Shown here in pieces: positions 1 through 13,080 of a stretch of 64,000 nucleotides of DNA. The notes under the pieces are model-generated. The model saw nothing but the letters and a program-made list of their open reading frames with translations, ran no database searches and was not told where the DNA came from. The stretch covers positions 4,801,155 to 4,865,154 of the forward strand of contig CM034137.1 of NCBI GenBank assembly GCA_019914995.1, given 5' to 3'. Made by a program: the position numbers and the translations under genes. Within the stretch, counting starts at the first letter, position 1. Every line of letters begins with the position of its first letter. This stretch comes from Acanthochlamys bracteata. Its lineage: Eukaryota; Streptophyta; Magnoliopsida; Pandanales; Velloziaceae.

Positions 1-16
1 TCTTTGTTGTTTGCAG

Positions 17-2144
17 CAAAATGCAATATCCGAACTAAAGACAGCAAATGGCACTTCTTCACTGCACGTGACAGAAAGTATCCTAATGGTGCACGCTCAA
101 ATAGGGCAACAGAAGCTGGTTACTGGAAATCAACTGGCAAGGACCGTTACATCAAGTCCCAGAACCGTGTTATAGGGACGAAGAAGACTTTAGTCTTCCA
201 CACTGGTCGTCCTCCTCATGGAAAGCGCACTGACTGGATAATGCATGAGTATTTATGGATGAAAAGGAGTTCAAAACTTTCGCTGATATGAAGGTACCTC
301 TCTTATATGGACTCCTCTTCTTTTGCTTTCTTGAGATGAGGAATTGACAAAGCAGTATATATAAATTAGATATCCTTCTATACTCATCTTGTAACAGAAA
401 AAAGATACCTTACATCATTATACATTAACTTGTTTTGCTATATTGTTTGCTTTGCACCTTCTTATTTTTCAGAAATATAGTTTGTTTTTGAGTTAAATTA
501 TCATGTAAATAGCTTACCTATAGCAGGAATTGTAAGGCTAATTTCTGTTGACTAAAGACGTAAGAGATCTAATAAATTTTATACTACCTTGAATTTATGG
601 AATCCTTGTAGTAAAGCATGATATGATAGATATATGCTATTTAACATCATAAGTTGTCTGAAACTGTTTGCTGATGTTGCAGAATATCTATGTCCTATGC
701 CGTGTTACCAAGAGAGATGGTTTGGCACCAGAAGGAGAAGTTTCTGCGCAGATCAATGAAGATGGTAAGTGCTCAAAGCAAACAACAGATACAATGGAGA
801 AGATAGCACCAAAGGTTGATCCTCCAAGTTCATGTGAAACCAGGGATGATGATTATGAAGCATGGTTTAAGGAACTTTATGATCCAGATTTTGGTGGAGT
901 TCCTGTTACGGGTGATATAATGGCAGAATCTAAGGTATGCTCTAAGATAGTTCAATCATTTAGCAATAGTATGCTCTAAGATAGCTTAAATCATTTACCT
1001 GCCAGCAATATTAATCACCAAGAGAATTCATTCTAGAATGTTCATCATGATAACTCCTACATGTTAGTACTGACATTATTCTTTGGTTTTATGGTCACCA
1101 CATTTTCTTTAACCCCTGCGAGGTAGGTCCAATCATTTGCAATCCCAAACTGCTAGCTTACAAGCTCCTCCAAACGAATTCTTGCTTCTTCAAAATGGTG
1201 TTGATGTTGCAATATTATAGTGAATCTCTTATCTATGAATTAGAACATACGAAAATTTTAAAATGCATTGACGTAGATAGACTTTTGCCAACAACAGCAA
1301 AGTTTGTGTTAACATGAGATTCTAAGCTCTAGTATGGTGAGAACCTGAACTATGTTTAATTTCTATATGACTTCTATGTTTAATTTCTGTATAACTTCTG
1401 GACCTTAACATTTTCTCTGGAACATAGGAAATGTACATTTCCCTTCCTCCAAAGAAGGAGCCAGTAGATTCATATTTTCTACCAAGTTTCTCAGACGACC
1501 TAGACTTGTTATTCCCAAGAGATGGCAGTAAGAAGCTGGTTAACCCATATGCCTCTGGTGTAGTTCCTAGTAGTGAGGACACAGAACTAGATGAATTTTT
1601 GTCGTCTCTGCTTGCAGAAGATCATCAACAATATCATACAGCAGTTGATGGTTCAACTGTAGATCACAGCATAAGCTTCAAGAGTGCTTCTGTCGGGAAA
1701 AACGAGTCCACTATGGTAGGATCAAGCATGGCTGACAGTGCATTTCAGAAACGAGACCGCAGTAGGAATCCAGCTACTGAAATTACCAGAAGCAATATTA
1801 AGGTTCAAGTTTGCAGGCTACAGAGGAGGAAGAGCCAATTGTCTGCAACTTGCAAAGTAGTTGACAGTGACCCCAAACTTAATCTGGCTTATCGTTACTG
1901 CAATAACTATGCTGCACATACTCAATCAGGGCTTTCTAACTCATCCGCTGTCTCTGATCATACTAATCTAGAAAATGAGGCTAAACCAAGATCAGAATGC
2001 GTCCAAGGCATCATGGAATCAGTAAGAGGCATATGCATGTCCTTTTTTAGATGCTCATCATCTGGCATTAGTTGCTTGCTCTTCATTACAATTGTTGCAC
2101 TGGTTTTGTATTTCATCCGGACAGAGGCTTGGCACTTTCTGTGA
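17..2144 (+). CDS. NAC transcription factor, membrane-tethered (NTL-type), 5' end outside window, possible frameshift
   Basis: Three exons are visible: 17-293 (after a TTGCAG acceptor), 683-934 and 1428-2144, with GT-AG introns of 389 and 493 bp. The first encodes NAC subdomains C-D ([49 protein letters not shown]). The second carries subdomain E ([13 protein letters not shown]). The last exon is acidic and Ser-rich and ends in a hydrophobic segment ([15 protein letters not shown]) near the C-terminus, as in NAC factors held in a membrane and released by proteolysis. The N-terminal NAC subdomains lie left of the window. Oddity: after HEYL (255) two bases remain before the expected [12 protein letters not shown] frame resumes at 258. 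The exon is therefore one base short and the open frame ends at 291. This is a true 1-nt deletion (pseudogene) or a sequence error. Family assignment is firm; the target genes are unknown. Confidence 0.88.
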
Positions 2145-2500
2145 GACGGCTTCTTCTCGCTGATTTTAGAAAGAGAACCAAGCAGAGTGTTGATCCTTCT
2201 TCTATAGTTTCTTTAAATTGTCTAGGAATTAATTTTTCCGTCCTTATGTATTTGCTCCCGTATTTTCATTAGTTCTCTTGTACAGTCTTTACTTGTGATG
2301 TATCCATGGTTGTATTTCTAGTGGAATTTTAATAAGGATTAACAGTTTGTTGAGAGAAATTATGTTCACAATTTTTTTTGTGTTTCTTATGTATTCTGTT
2401 CATATATACTCATAATGCAATGTGAATTTGAAGGAATTGAATGTTACAAAACCAGTGCCGTAAGACCCCTTACAGAATAATGTTCATATATACTCATAAT
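2145..2500 (+). other. 3' UTR and downstream spacer of the NAC gene
   Basis: AT-rich non-coding sequence after the TGA stop. An AATAAG element near 2332 could act in 3' end formation. No other gene signal is seen. Confidence 0.4.
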
Positions 2501-2758
2501 GGGCGTTTGGCTAAGTTTTCTAGAAAAATAACTTATCAATTTTTCAATTCACGATTTTCAATATACCTTTTACAAACTTTTAGAGAATTTATTTAAAAAT
2601 TTAGAAAGTATAGCAAAATTCTACGTAGTAAGATCTTTTTATTACTTATTATTATTATTATTAGTATTAGGTCAAAAAAGTAGAGTTCATCTTTAAAAAA
2701 GAACAAAAATTCTCTCAATTTTAGAAAAGCTTCATATCAAAAGCACTCCAAACGCCCC
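2501..2758. mobile_element. MITE with GGGCGTTTGG terminal inverted repeats
   Basis: The segment opens with GGGCGTTTGG and closes with CCAAACGCCC, a perfect 10-bp inverted pair around an AT-rich core of about 240 bp. There is no coding capacity. I could not find a convincing target-site duplication, so the superfamily (hAT-like is likely) is not fixed. Confidence 0.65.
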
Positions 2759-3019
2759 TTGCTATACTAATTTGCCACCGAAACTTTGCTAACAATAATC
2801 ACCGTAAAAAAAAAGAAGAAGTAAATCACTAGAAAACTTTGCTAATAATAAACAGAAATCGAAACTACCAACCCCTAATAAGAACACGCATACTTTTGTG
2901 TGATTGCCTTTAGTAGTTATGTTGCAGTGTTAACCAATATCACAATACGAATAAGTAAATGACGGTAGACAAAATGTTTCCAATTATTTAGGTTAAAATG
3001 CTTGAAAGGAGTTTATTCA

Positions 3020-3570
3020 AATCTATGGGTGCCAATTTCTAACTCGATCTGAACCTGTCCCCAAAAGGTCGAGTTCGGGTCAGACTTTAGTCGTGTCAGG
3101 TCGATCTAAAATTGACCTGACAATTTAAATAGATTCGGATTAATTCAAAATTAATCCATTTAATCCGTATATTTATAATATATATTAATTAATAATTATA
3201 GAGTAATTAGAATAACAATATAAAGTTTGAATTAATTTTGAATATACATTCTGTTTAATTTATCCTAATTTAATTAATTTTTACTTAATTTATAAATTTA
3301 TCAAAACTAATATTATTTTCTGTTAATTATATTATATTAAATATTTTTTATATTTTTATTTAAAATTAATATTTATAATTTTTTTTAATAATTTTAATTA
3401 TTAAATAGATCGATTCGAATTTGACCCGGTTATAAATATGTTAGATCAAGATTGATATATTGACCCATATAAATAAGTAGATCGGATTATGATTAAAAAT
3501 TTTGATCCGATTATTATATGGGTCGATCTGAAATCAATCGATGAACTCGAATTGCCGCCTATTCGGATCC
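3020..3570. repeat. Dispersed repeat, copy A (CGATCT/GATTCG-rich ends, AT-rich core)
   Basis: Both ends carry related words in opposite orientation (AGGTCGATCTAAAATTGACC on the left, GGGTCGATCTGAAATCAATC on the right) around an AT core. A diverged relative lies at about 18040-18525. It is probably a non-autonomous DNA element; no ORF is present. Confidence 0.45.
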
Positions 3571-4340
3571 ATATTTTCTAAAAATGAATAGTGCAAAAAT
3601 CATATAAGGAGTTGTTTTGCATTATTTTGGACAACTTACATATATATTTTTGAAGTTTTTGTTTCCAAATAAAACTCTACATTATTATAATTTTTAAAAA
3701 TAAAATAATTAAATAAATTATATATTACAAAATTATTTAAATTTTATTTTTAATTAAAAATTATTTTTTACAAAATATAAATATATTTTTCTTCAAAATT
3801 GTTTTCTTAAGAACCTTAAATTATATGGTATCATTTTGTTACAGCTGTTATTTTAATATTTTAAAAAATCAAAATTACAAATAATACAAATAAATTATAC
3901 TTACTAAAGTTTATATATTTATAATTTTTAGTGTTTTAAGTAAAACATTTAATTCATTTGTAGATAACTTCAAAACGAATTTCTTTTTTAAAAAAACTTT
4001 TAGTTTAAACATTTTCAATGATCTCTCCGCCGTATGATTCGTCTTGTACTGAATAAATGCGCATTCTGCAATACGAATCCCTATTTTAAAAAAACAACAT
4101 AATTTTAATAAATTTTGTAATATTTTAATTTTTCATTTAATTTAAATATATGTTGTAAACTTATTAGGTATATACTTTTATTATTTTTTAACAAAAATAA
4201 AACTTATATCTAAAATAATTTCAATATAATTTTAATTAATTTTTAAAAATCGAAAAACTCCTAATTCAGTAATTCTGTTACCTAGCTACTACTAAAAACT
4301 TTGTGGAAGGGCTTCAGAAAGACCGGAGAAAATGTGATCT
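3571..4340. other. AT-rich intergenic sequence
   Basis: Long A/T runs, no open frame of note and no RNA gene signal. It may contain decayed MITE sequence. Confidence 0.4.
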
Positions 4341-4345
4341 TATAA

Positions 4346-4647
4346 GGTCCCGTTTGGGTATATTGTAAAGTTAGATTCTATTTATTTGTTTATTTTTTTG
4401 AAAAGCACTCTGCATTCAATAAAGTGGCTTTTGATATTTTATTTTAAAAGAATAATTTTTTAATTTTTTATTCATATTTTTTTACAAATTTTTAAAAATT
4501 TAAAAAATATAGAATAATTCTACATAGTAAGATATTTTATTATTTATTTTTATTATATCTTTTAAATAAAAAGTTTTATTTTTAAAAAAAATAAAAATAT
4601 TTTTATTTTAAAAAATTTTCATTTCAAAAGTATTTTCAAACGCCCCA
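4346..4647. mobile_element. AT-rich MITE, degenerate termini
   Basis: The left end GGTCCCGTTTGGG and right end TTTCAAACGCCCC are imperfect inverted repeats. The core (polyT, TAGAATAATTCTACATAGTAAGAT) shares words with the MITE at 2501-2758 (TAGCAAAATTCTACGTAGTAAG), so the two belong to one family. Confidence 0.55.
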
Positions 4648-6743
4648 AATCAATATAATTATCTAATTGTTGTTTGGAAAATCAAAGTTATGCTATTTTT
4701 AAAAAAAATTTTTGTTTCTAAAAAATATTATGCAGCATTTTACAAATTTTTTAAATTAAAAATATAAATAATTTATGTTTTTTATACTTATTGTATATAG
4801 TTTTTAATCTTAAAAATTACCTTATCGTATAATATTTAAAAGAATTTTAACAAAAATTCTATTTAAACAATAAAAATTGATCCCTAAAAACTATCTCAGT
4901 GTCTTTCATCACAAAGACCACTCTCTTCCCATCCAAGCCTACACCTTTAGCATATACACCATAACATCTCGCCGAAGTTCGTGCCAGTGAAGGACTTGTA
5001 GTCATTGTATCAACACTAGTTTTGCCCCCAAAACTCGACGAACTCTATTTACTTCACACATTTGAGGAATTCTGGGAAATTAGGTAAAATAGAGGTTCAA
5101 ATAGAAAACAATAATAGAGTTGAATATCATGATGATGGAACAAATACCGGAAAGCAATAATGGTGAGATTACGAAAATAACACGTTGAAACCAATAAAGT
5201 GTTTATCTTCTTGCTTTCTTCTGGAAAGCTTTATAGTTAATTTCATTGCTATATATTATGTTGAGAATATCAATTAAAGTTCTATTGTTGTTCTTGTTTT
5301 CGGCAGTCTGACAAATATAAAGAGTAAAAAGAGAAGTTCGGTTTTTTACTGTTATTCTTGTGAATTTTTCTACTTCGAATGAAAATAATTACCTTTTTCG
5401 TGTTTTCTGAAGTTCGAACTACTCGTTGGTTCTTCTGTGTTTGTTTTTACTTTTCCATTACAAACAACGTAGAATTAGGTATACGGCTTGTCTTGCTTGT
5501 TAAAGTAAGTACCTGAAATAATCGGAACAACTCTTGCTTCACCTTATTATTTCTTAACATACTGCGAATTTTTCCAAATTCAAATTGCTAATCGATTCAC
5601 AGATTCAAACAAATAACAAAGTTTTTATCTTTTTTTCCTTTTTTTTTTTGGCATAAGATCCAAATGACAAATTTTATTTAGTGGAGCTTCTCTCCTCGCT
5701 TCCTAAAAGAAAAAATTATTCTTTTACTGCTAATAAGAAACAATATTGGTGATTCTCTCCTTTCTTCTTATAAGCTACTATGGTAGATTGAATAAGGAAA
5801 ACACTGGCCTACGGATAGTGGAACCGTTAAAGAATTAAACTAGAAGCTGTGTGCAGCTTATCCTAATCTGCGAGTCTTTGGCAGTGTTTATTATTATTTT
5901 TCAAAACTTCATTTCAATTTTTCATTTTTTATAAGTTTTTATAATATTTAAAAAATTTTTAGATATAAAAGATACAAATAATATGTTATAAATTATATAT
6001 ATATAATTATTTATTTATAAAAAATTTAAATTTAAATTTTCAAAGATTTTACAATAAATGTTTTATTTGAAGTACTCACAAAACTTAGCGTGATTATGTA
6101 AACGGGTCCATACATGATGATATCTTTCCATTCTTTATTGTTGTATTAAAAAGCAAAACTTGTTCATGAATATGGGTGTTTAGTGTGATTGTTTTCTTTT
6201 TATTGCATTGATGAGTGTGAAAGCTCTTGGCAGTGTTTCTGGTTTTTTTTTTTTTTCTTTAACAAGGTTTGGTGTTGAACTTGAAAATTGTTTTGAAGTT
6301 AGTTATTCTAGTTGTAGATGATTTGAATTTGTTGTTATTAGAATAACTATTTTCAGTTGCAGCTAACAATATTATACTGAAAATGATTTTTCTTAAAATT
6401 ATGATTGAAGGAATATTATGCTTAGATATAATATTTTTAAATAATATTTTGGTGATATGTAACAGTGTTGTAACAGTGTGCAGTCTGTACTAGTACATTG
6501 ATTTTGTTCCCTTTTTTTTTTTTGTGTTAGAGTGTTTTGTTGTCATGGTAGTCTCTTGAGTTTCATGTTTGAATGTATATAAAGATAAGTAGCTCAACAG
6601 GTAAGAGAGATTGTATAGATCTTTTGTGGGTAAATAGTTAAATATAACTTTATAGTTGTGTATTAGAATTGTTTTAATTGTTGTCGTGATAGGTTAGTTA
6701 CGATATTTGAGAAATAAGATTTTTGATCGGATATACATTATAG
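4648..6743. other. Intergenic AT-rich sequence, possibly the 5' non-coding part of the Harbinger element
   Basis: No supported gene. There are poly-T tracts and a further AT-rich block at about 5880-6080. GGCAGTGTTTCTGG near 6228 resembles the reverse complement of sequence at about 9838 (GAGAGTGTTTCTAAA), so it may be the left terminus of the Harbinger element. Weak evidence. Confidence 0.3.
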
Positions 6744-7610
6744 ATGTCTACACCAAGGAAGAAATGTCGTAGTGAAATTGCACATTGGTTAGAAAGTTAT
6801 TATAGAAAGTTTGTTGAACTTTGCGAAGAAGAGATATAGAAGAGTAATAAGTTTACAACACATTTCAATACAGAGGGTTGAGATAATATGCGTTGTGCAT
6901 TTAATGAATACTTTAGGTGACATATGACAAACAACAATTCAAGAATCATTAGGATGGTATGAAACTGAGTGGTCCTTTATAAGAAATTAATCTTCGGTAA
7001 ATCAAGTTTGGGATGGGATGCTGCAAGCACACCATCATTATTGATGATGAGCGATTAGATGCAAAGATTAAAATACATTAGCTGCTTGTTATCTATAAAC
7101 TGTGTTTATTACTTTTACCAATATTAGTATTATGCTGACTTTTTGTTTTTTGAATAGGCTGGGTATAAGTTAAAAAAGTTTAAGGATAAGGAATTATCAT
7201 TAATTTGTGATCGGTATGAAAGTCTATTTCAAGACATTGTTGCATCGGATCGTAGAGGAAGGTCAGCAACACAAGTTAGGAGAGATGTTGCAGTTGAAAG
7301 TATTCCCAACCAAGAAGGCAGTGGTAGTAGCGATGATGCTCTTTGTGATCAACCACCACCATTTGTTACTACTAAGGAAGACTTGTTTCCTTCAAATATG
7401 AGGTACTTTCTATGTAGAAAAAAAAAGGCGTGGGAAAGTTTTGATTCACTTGTGCATATCATAAATTCAATAGGGTTGACAGCGTCTACGGGAACAAAAT
7501 GAGAACCTCCAAATAATTATAAAAAATGCATGTGTATATTTAACGAGATGGCTGGAAATGGAATCGATTCGGGCACGAGATTCTAGAGCTACTGCACTAA
7601 TTTTCTAACC
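6744..7610 (+). pseudogene. PIF/Harbinger-associated Myb/SANT-like protein (ORF1), decayed
   Basis: Starting at the ATG at 6744, conceptual translation in shifting frames gives a basic start (MSTPRKKCRS), then a trihelix/SANT-like region with conserved-looking blocks (FNTEG, NNNSRIIR, KLIFGKSSLGWDAAS). The segment at 7160-7420 continues with KFKDKELSLICDRYESLF and a Ser/Pro-rich linker. In-frame stops and shifts interrupt it throughout. Harbinger elements encode such a DNA-binding partner beside the transposase, and the transposase remnant follows 430 bp downstream on the same strand. Recognition rests on the neighbour and on this pattern, so it is less certain than the transposase itself. 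Confidence 0.55.
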
Positions 7611-8040
7611 AAACAAACTAATCATTATACTTTTTAGATCAGCCAGACGACGCAAGTCGTTTGGCATGGTTAGAGTTTAATTGTGAGGAGTATTTGAGGA
7701 AAACATCTTCAGGTAGTGTTATTTATGTTGTCATATTATGAGAAGTTTAATTTCTTTGTATCTTATGATTGTTTAGCTGTCAATGTACTAATTGTTTGTT
7801 TTTGTCACTTTAATGAACTAACGTTTTATGTCTACTTATTGAATTAGAATTTGTACCTGTAATAATATTATTTAAAATGAGTGTTAATTTAATGCATGAA
7901 GTGTTTGTGGTAATTTTACTATTTATTTTGTGATTATTTTTTAATACTGATTGCTAGATTTGTATTTGTAGTTAAATAGATTGTTTAGATGATTAGATGA
8001 ATGTTTGCATGACTTTTGTGGATGAAATGACGGTGTTTGC

Positions 8041-9342
8041 ATGGCTTCAACTTCTGAAAATGATGAGAATAATCAAAGCGAAGATATATGGACACAACTA
8101 ATGAATGCGACAGGTTGTCATGCAGCGGCTATAGTGTACATAGAAAGAAGAAAAAATCGTGGCATACATCCATACACATAGGTCATCGATTTATTTCGGA
8201 AATATTATAGGGTTCTGACATTTGCTAATACTCAAATTTTCGTATGAGGAAAGATCCTTTCGAGCATTCTACCAATGCTTGATAGATAACTGTGGTTTAC
8301 AACCAACTAGATCAACAACGGTCGAGAAGAGAGTTGTAATATTTTTTTTGACTTGTGCACGGCTTTACAAACAGATTACTTCAACAGATGTTTAATAATT
8401 TAGAAGAAACAATTTCCAAGCACTTTCGTATGGTGTTGGAAGTTATATTATGATTACCAAAAGAATTACTTAAAGCACATCCCCGATATAATGAAGGGGT
8501 AATTTATCACAAATCAGATAACACAATATCTTTCGTGGTTTCAATTAAGCAATTTTATTTTCCATTATATTAGCAACTATTTCTTATGATGCTAGTAATT
8601 TATTTTTGTGAATTTGAACATTGAATATTTTATTACAGGATTGTATTGGAGTAATCAATGGGACTCATATAAAGGCTATACTGCCGCTTACAGAGCAAAT
8701 ATTTTGTATTGGCCGTAAAAGGTATGCTACTTAGAACGTTCTTATTGTCTGTAATTTTAACATGTGCTTCACTTTTGTATTGACTGGATGTGAAGGAAGT
8801 GCTCACAAAAGTTTTCAACGAAGTATTATTTAACCTAGAGCATGACTTTCCTCGACCTTCAAGTAATAAGTATTACATTGTGTTGCCAGTTATGGACACA
8901 GATTAGGTTATATGGCGCAATATATAGGTGAAGGTATAAGATATCATCTGAGCGACTTCCGACACGCAAGTACAGATCAGCTGAGTAAACCAAAGGGTAC
9001 AAAAAGAATTTTCAATCAACTCCACTTCCTACAGAAGTATTATTGAACGTACATTTGGCGTATAGAAAGTTCGCTTTAAAATTTTAGAAAACATACCGCC
9101 ATATCATTTTGATATTCAACAAGATATTATTATTACTATAACGACAACTCATAATTCATCAAAAAGCAAAGCAGGTAAGATGATGCGTTCTCGATAGTAG
9201 AATGTGAAAGTTTTCTCTTACCAACCATGAAAGTATTGTGTAGTACTTCAAATGCTACGTTGGTAGAGATAGATGCTAATGAAAGATTTCAGACTGGCAT
9301 TTATACGCGATGATATTGCTATGATAATATTAAATGTATGAT
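8041..9342 (+). pseudogene. PIF/Harbinger transposase (DDE_Tnp_4 family), decayed
   Basis: Frame-shifted translation shows hallmark blocks of the DDE superfamily nuclease of plant Harbinger transposons: DCIGVINGTHIKA at 8639-8680, GRKRYAT then NVLIVCNFNMCFTFVLTG at 8710-8790, EGSAHKS, then YGHRLGYMAQYIGEG and RFKILENIPPYHFDIQQDI further down. The first catalytic Asp (normally IDGTHI) reads Asn. Many stop codons and frameshifts are present. The element can no longer encode its own transposase. The family call is confident; the element borders are not resolved. Confidence 0.8.
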
Positions 9343-10190
9343 TACTTTTGATGAACGTGTGACTATTTGTTCATACTCTTATAAATATTTAACGAGAAAA
9401 AAATATTCTTCTGATGAATACAAAGTTTAATATGCATTATAATTTTGATATTTCTAAAATTGTAAGTATTTACATAAATAAATTATACTGAAAAAGAATA
9501 TACTGAAAATCCTTCTAATGAATAATTTTAACTTAAACATGTATTTATATAAAATAATTTAACTTGAGTGTTTCCAATTTAAAAGAAAATTAAATACAAA
9601 GTCATTCTATTGAATATAATATTTTTTTAAATAAATATTTCATTCAAGAATATGCTATAATCATACATACATCAATAACTATACACCAAAGGATAATTTA
9701 GTTATTTACATGTTTCTCTCAATTGAAAAGCACTTTATCTAAAAGCACTTCTAAACACTTTTATAGAAAATCTCATTTTCTCAGCACTTTTCAAAATCTA
9801 TTTTTTCTTCCCAAAAGCTCTATTTAAGAAAAGTTCCTTTTTAGAAACACTCTCAAAAGCCCTCTAGATATTCTCTATCTCATATACAAAAAAAAAAAAT
9901 GATAATCTTTTATGCAAGTATTGTTTTTTTTTTTGCCTGTTTTTTTATAAACCTAGCAAACTAAGTATGATTAGAAAGTGAACATAAACAGTAGATTCCA
10001 TTGACATCTAAGGAGAGAGAAAAAAAAGGCAAGGGAGAGAAAATGGAGTTATAGAAAAGAAACCCATAGGGTGAATTATTGATGGCTGATGTTTTGAAGG
10101 TTCTCTCCATTTCTTTTAAGTTCATGTTATAATCATACTTGTCTGAACCGAACCGAACTTCGACTTGAAAAGCTGCCCAGGTCAAGGGTT
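9343..10190. other. AT-rich tail of the Harbinger region and spacer
   Basis: Non-coding. Repeated AAGCACTTYT/AAAAGC words near 9725-9864 end with CACTCTCAAAAGCCCTCT, a candidate right terminus of the Harbinger element. Nothing else is recognised. Confidence 0.3.
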
Positions 10191-12800
10191 TTTTGTTTGA
10201 CCCGATGGGTCAACAGGATGACTCGATGGGTCAACAGGTCAAAGTCATCGTCGATAGCGACAAAAGAGTATTATCAAACCGACCTCCAAGAAATAACATC
10301 TCTAATAGACATTTTACCAGACACATTACATATAGCTTCAACATCTTTACTAACTAGCCACAGCACCAACAACAATCATCAAAACTCAACCACGGCAAAC
10401 AACAACAATATTATAGAAACCAACACCAACGAAGTCAACACTAATAAGCATCAACACCAACAAAATAAAATAATCAACAAACAAAATCATTCACCATAAA
10501 CACATAAACACCATCATTCAACACCACAACAGCACCTCCTCCTATTCACCCTCCGCCACCAATGACAAAAACAATAAACAATATATTAACAAATACCTGC
10601 GGCCAAAAACAACCAGCACCATTAACAAAAAATAACAACAACAAATTCGGCATATCTTTTTTAATCCGCTTAGATGCAAAAGTAAATTAAACTAGCGAAA
10701 AAGATTGTAGTTCATCGGAAAGATTGAAGTGATTTGAACAACGACGAGCAAATCTGAAGATAGAACGAACCATCGAGCATATTGGATCTGGTGTTGCGTC
10801 AACAACAGAGGTAGTTGGATTTGATCGGATTAGTTTTGAGAGTGCGATGACATATGCTGCTGGCAATGAGAAACACGAGCGAAGAAAGAGCTTTGCACTC
10901 TCTAGTAAAGGTTGGTGGTGGTGGCAAGACGGGGATGATGTAGCGAATTTTGAATTAGAGTGTTAAGAATTATGTGATGGAGTGCATCAAATCAAATTTC
11001 ATTGAAGAACAACCCAAAAGCAGTAAATGGATTGATGATCACAAGATGAAAACCTCACGGGAAAACAGGAGAAGACGAATCGAGAAGAGAACAGAAGAAT
11101 ACGGGAAGAATATCCAGAGAAGTCGGGTGAAAAACACGTGTATAAAAGTTTTCCAATTAAAAAGGATTTCTTATAATTTTAATGTTCCAGAATTCGGGCG
11201 GTCGGGTCGTCGGATCAATCAGAAACCTACCCGGATCAACCTAAGTCGAAGCGGATTAACTGCATATTTGATTTCTGTAGACCAGGACCGATTTGGTTTT
11301 CGAATAGATAATTTTCGGATCGATCCGAACGATTCGATTTATGTCTACCAACTATGGTTATAATTCAATGGATCCCGACATCTTCATTTATTCCTCCTTA
11401 TTAGCTGTTTCAGATTGTGGCCCAAAAGTCCGATGATTTACTACGATATTCAATGGATCTCAACATCTTCATTTATTCCTCCTGTAATTGTAGCAAGAAT
11501 ATGTGGGTTGAATGAATCGAGTAATCCACTTAAGAACCTATACAACAACCTACTACATCTCAAGCGTGCAAAATCTCAATCTTTTGGATTAAACCCACTC
11601 CCAAAAATGTTTGATGATCCATAAATATGAAGCCCTCTCACAGGAGCCTTTACCGTCCATAAAGCCATTTACGCATTGATTGGGAAACAAAAACAAAAAG
11701 TAAAATAAAGCTGAAAGAGAACATAAAGGTGAAAATGAAGGTAACAGAAATTAGTCATTTACCATGTTTTTATATGTTAGTAAAACTAGAAACTTATCCC
11801 TGTTTGGATAGAAAATGAAATCAGAGAATAATGAAGATGAACTTCTAATAAATAACTTAGATACTCTTTTGATTAATGTGAATATAAGATACTAGTAAAA
11901 AGTCAGTTATTTACACAAAAAATTTGTTTATAGTTTCATTATTTTTCTTACCAATTAAAATCAATTATACTTGCAAAAAATAAAGTGATAAATTATTATA
12001 ATAAAATGTAAAATAGATGTATATTTTTTCCCTTACGATTTATTAAGTAAGAATTGCGTCAAGTTTCAACGCTAGTTAGTCAGTTGGTCTCGTACAAAAA
12101 AAGTTACACAAATTGAAACAAACATTATAAAGAACACATATTTATTGATGAAGCAAAAATTTTACATGATGATTTAATAATTTATACAATAATAAAGCCA
12201 GTCCTCTTTGAAACTTAGTTTGCACAAAATGGATAATGATACTTAACTATCAAACAAAAATTGTAGTATCGGATTTCCAAGCTAAAATAATTGGTCAATC
12301 ACTTATAAATTAGTATCTTCCACATATAAATAAATACTCATTTCAACATCCATCCAATGTGAAATTATTAAAAGGCATAGTTGTTAAACCCACTAAGCTG
12401 AGGTTCATTTAATTTTTCTCCAACCTAGGCCGAGTTACTGGCCTGGTTTTAAGTTAGCTAACCCGTTTTTTATTTGGATACCATCCTAAATTCCTATGCT
12501 ATTAACACATTTCTAACCAACTAAAGTATCCCGACTTTATTAGGGCTCACCAAATCGTACACGCTACTAATATGGAGTTGGTCTAATTTGGAGTCCAAAC
12601 CAAACTCATCATATTACTCGAGGCATATGTACATATAACCAAATAGTATAGATACAAGATATATACTCATGTCTATTCTTAGTAGCAGTAGAAGAGGCAG
12701 TCCAATATTTGCTTGCACATCACGCAGCAACAGATCCAATAACATGTTGTGAACACAATGCATCGAGAATGAAAAAACTACTCACAATTTGATCGATATA
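10191..12800. other. Intergenic region without a recognisable gene
   Basis: Contains a short tandem duplication (GATGGGTCAACAGG at 10204 and again about 21 bp later), an Asn/Thr-codon-rich AAC/CAA stretch at 10330-10500, and a local direct repeat of about 37 bp (11362 and 11450). The open frames present are low-complexity or lack known motifs. I do not support a gene here. Confidence 0.35.
11362..11486 (+). repeat. Local direct repeat, about 37 bp, two copies
   Basis: ATTCAATGGATCCCGACATC with TTCATTTATTCCTCCT at about 11362 recurs with two substitutions (ATTCAATGGATCTCAACATC...) at about 11450. It looks like a recent local duplication. Confidence 0.7.
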
Positions 12801-12809
12801 ATAATTTAG

Positions 12810-13025
12810 ATTCTAAACACTAGGAAAGAGCACGAACCAATTGCTATTATTGCTATTTTTAGTAGTCACCAATGTCAATGATTTTTAACTTCGTTCAGCC
12901 GTATTCACCATTGAAACAATTGAGAGATATATGAAGGCATTGAATATTATAATCATCAACATTAGGATTTACACGTACAAATATATATAATATAGTTAAT
13001 GGCTTGTCTAATATATAGCCCAACA
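12810..13025 (-). repeat. 3' LTR-like repeat of a deleted copia element
   Basis: On the minus strand a purine tract (TTTGAGGGAGGATATTG, about 13030-13055) precedes TGTTGGGC at 13025. That is how a polypurine tract abuts a 3' LTR. Its start (TTAGACAAGCCATTAACTAT) is repeated at about 15040-15075 on the same strand. The far end is not resolved. Confidence 0.55.
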
Positions 13026-13080
13026 ATACAATTCAATATCCTCCCTCAAATTCATGATGGTTCAAATAAAATGAGTTTGT

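Noticed and set aside
10197..10499. 100-codon plus-strand frame rich in Asn, Thr and Gln
   Set aside because: Low-complexity AAC/CAA repeats starting in a tandem duplication; no supporting signals.
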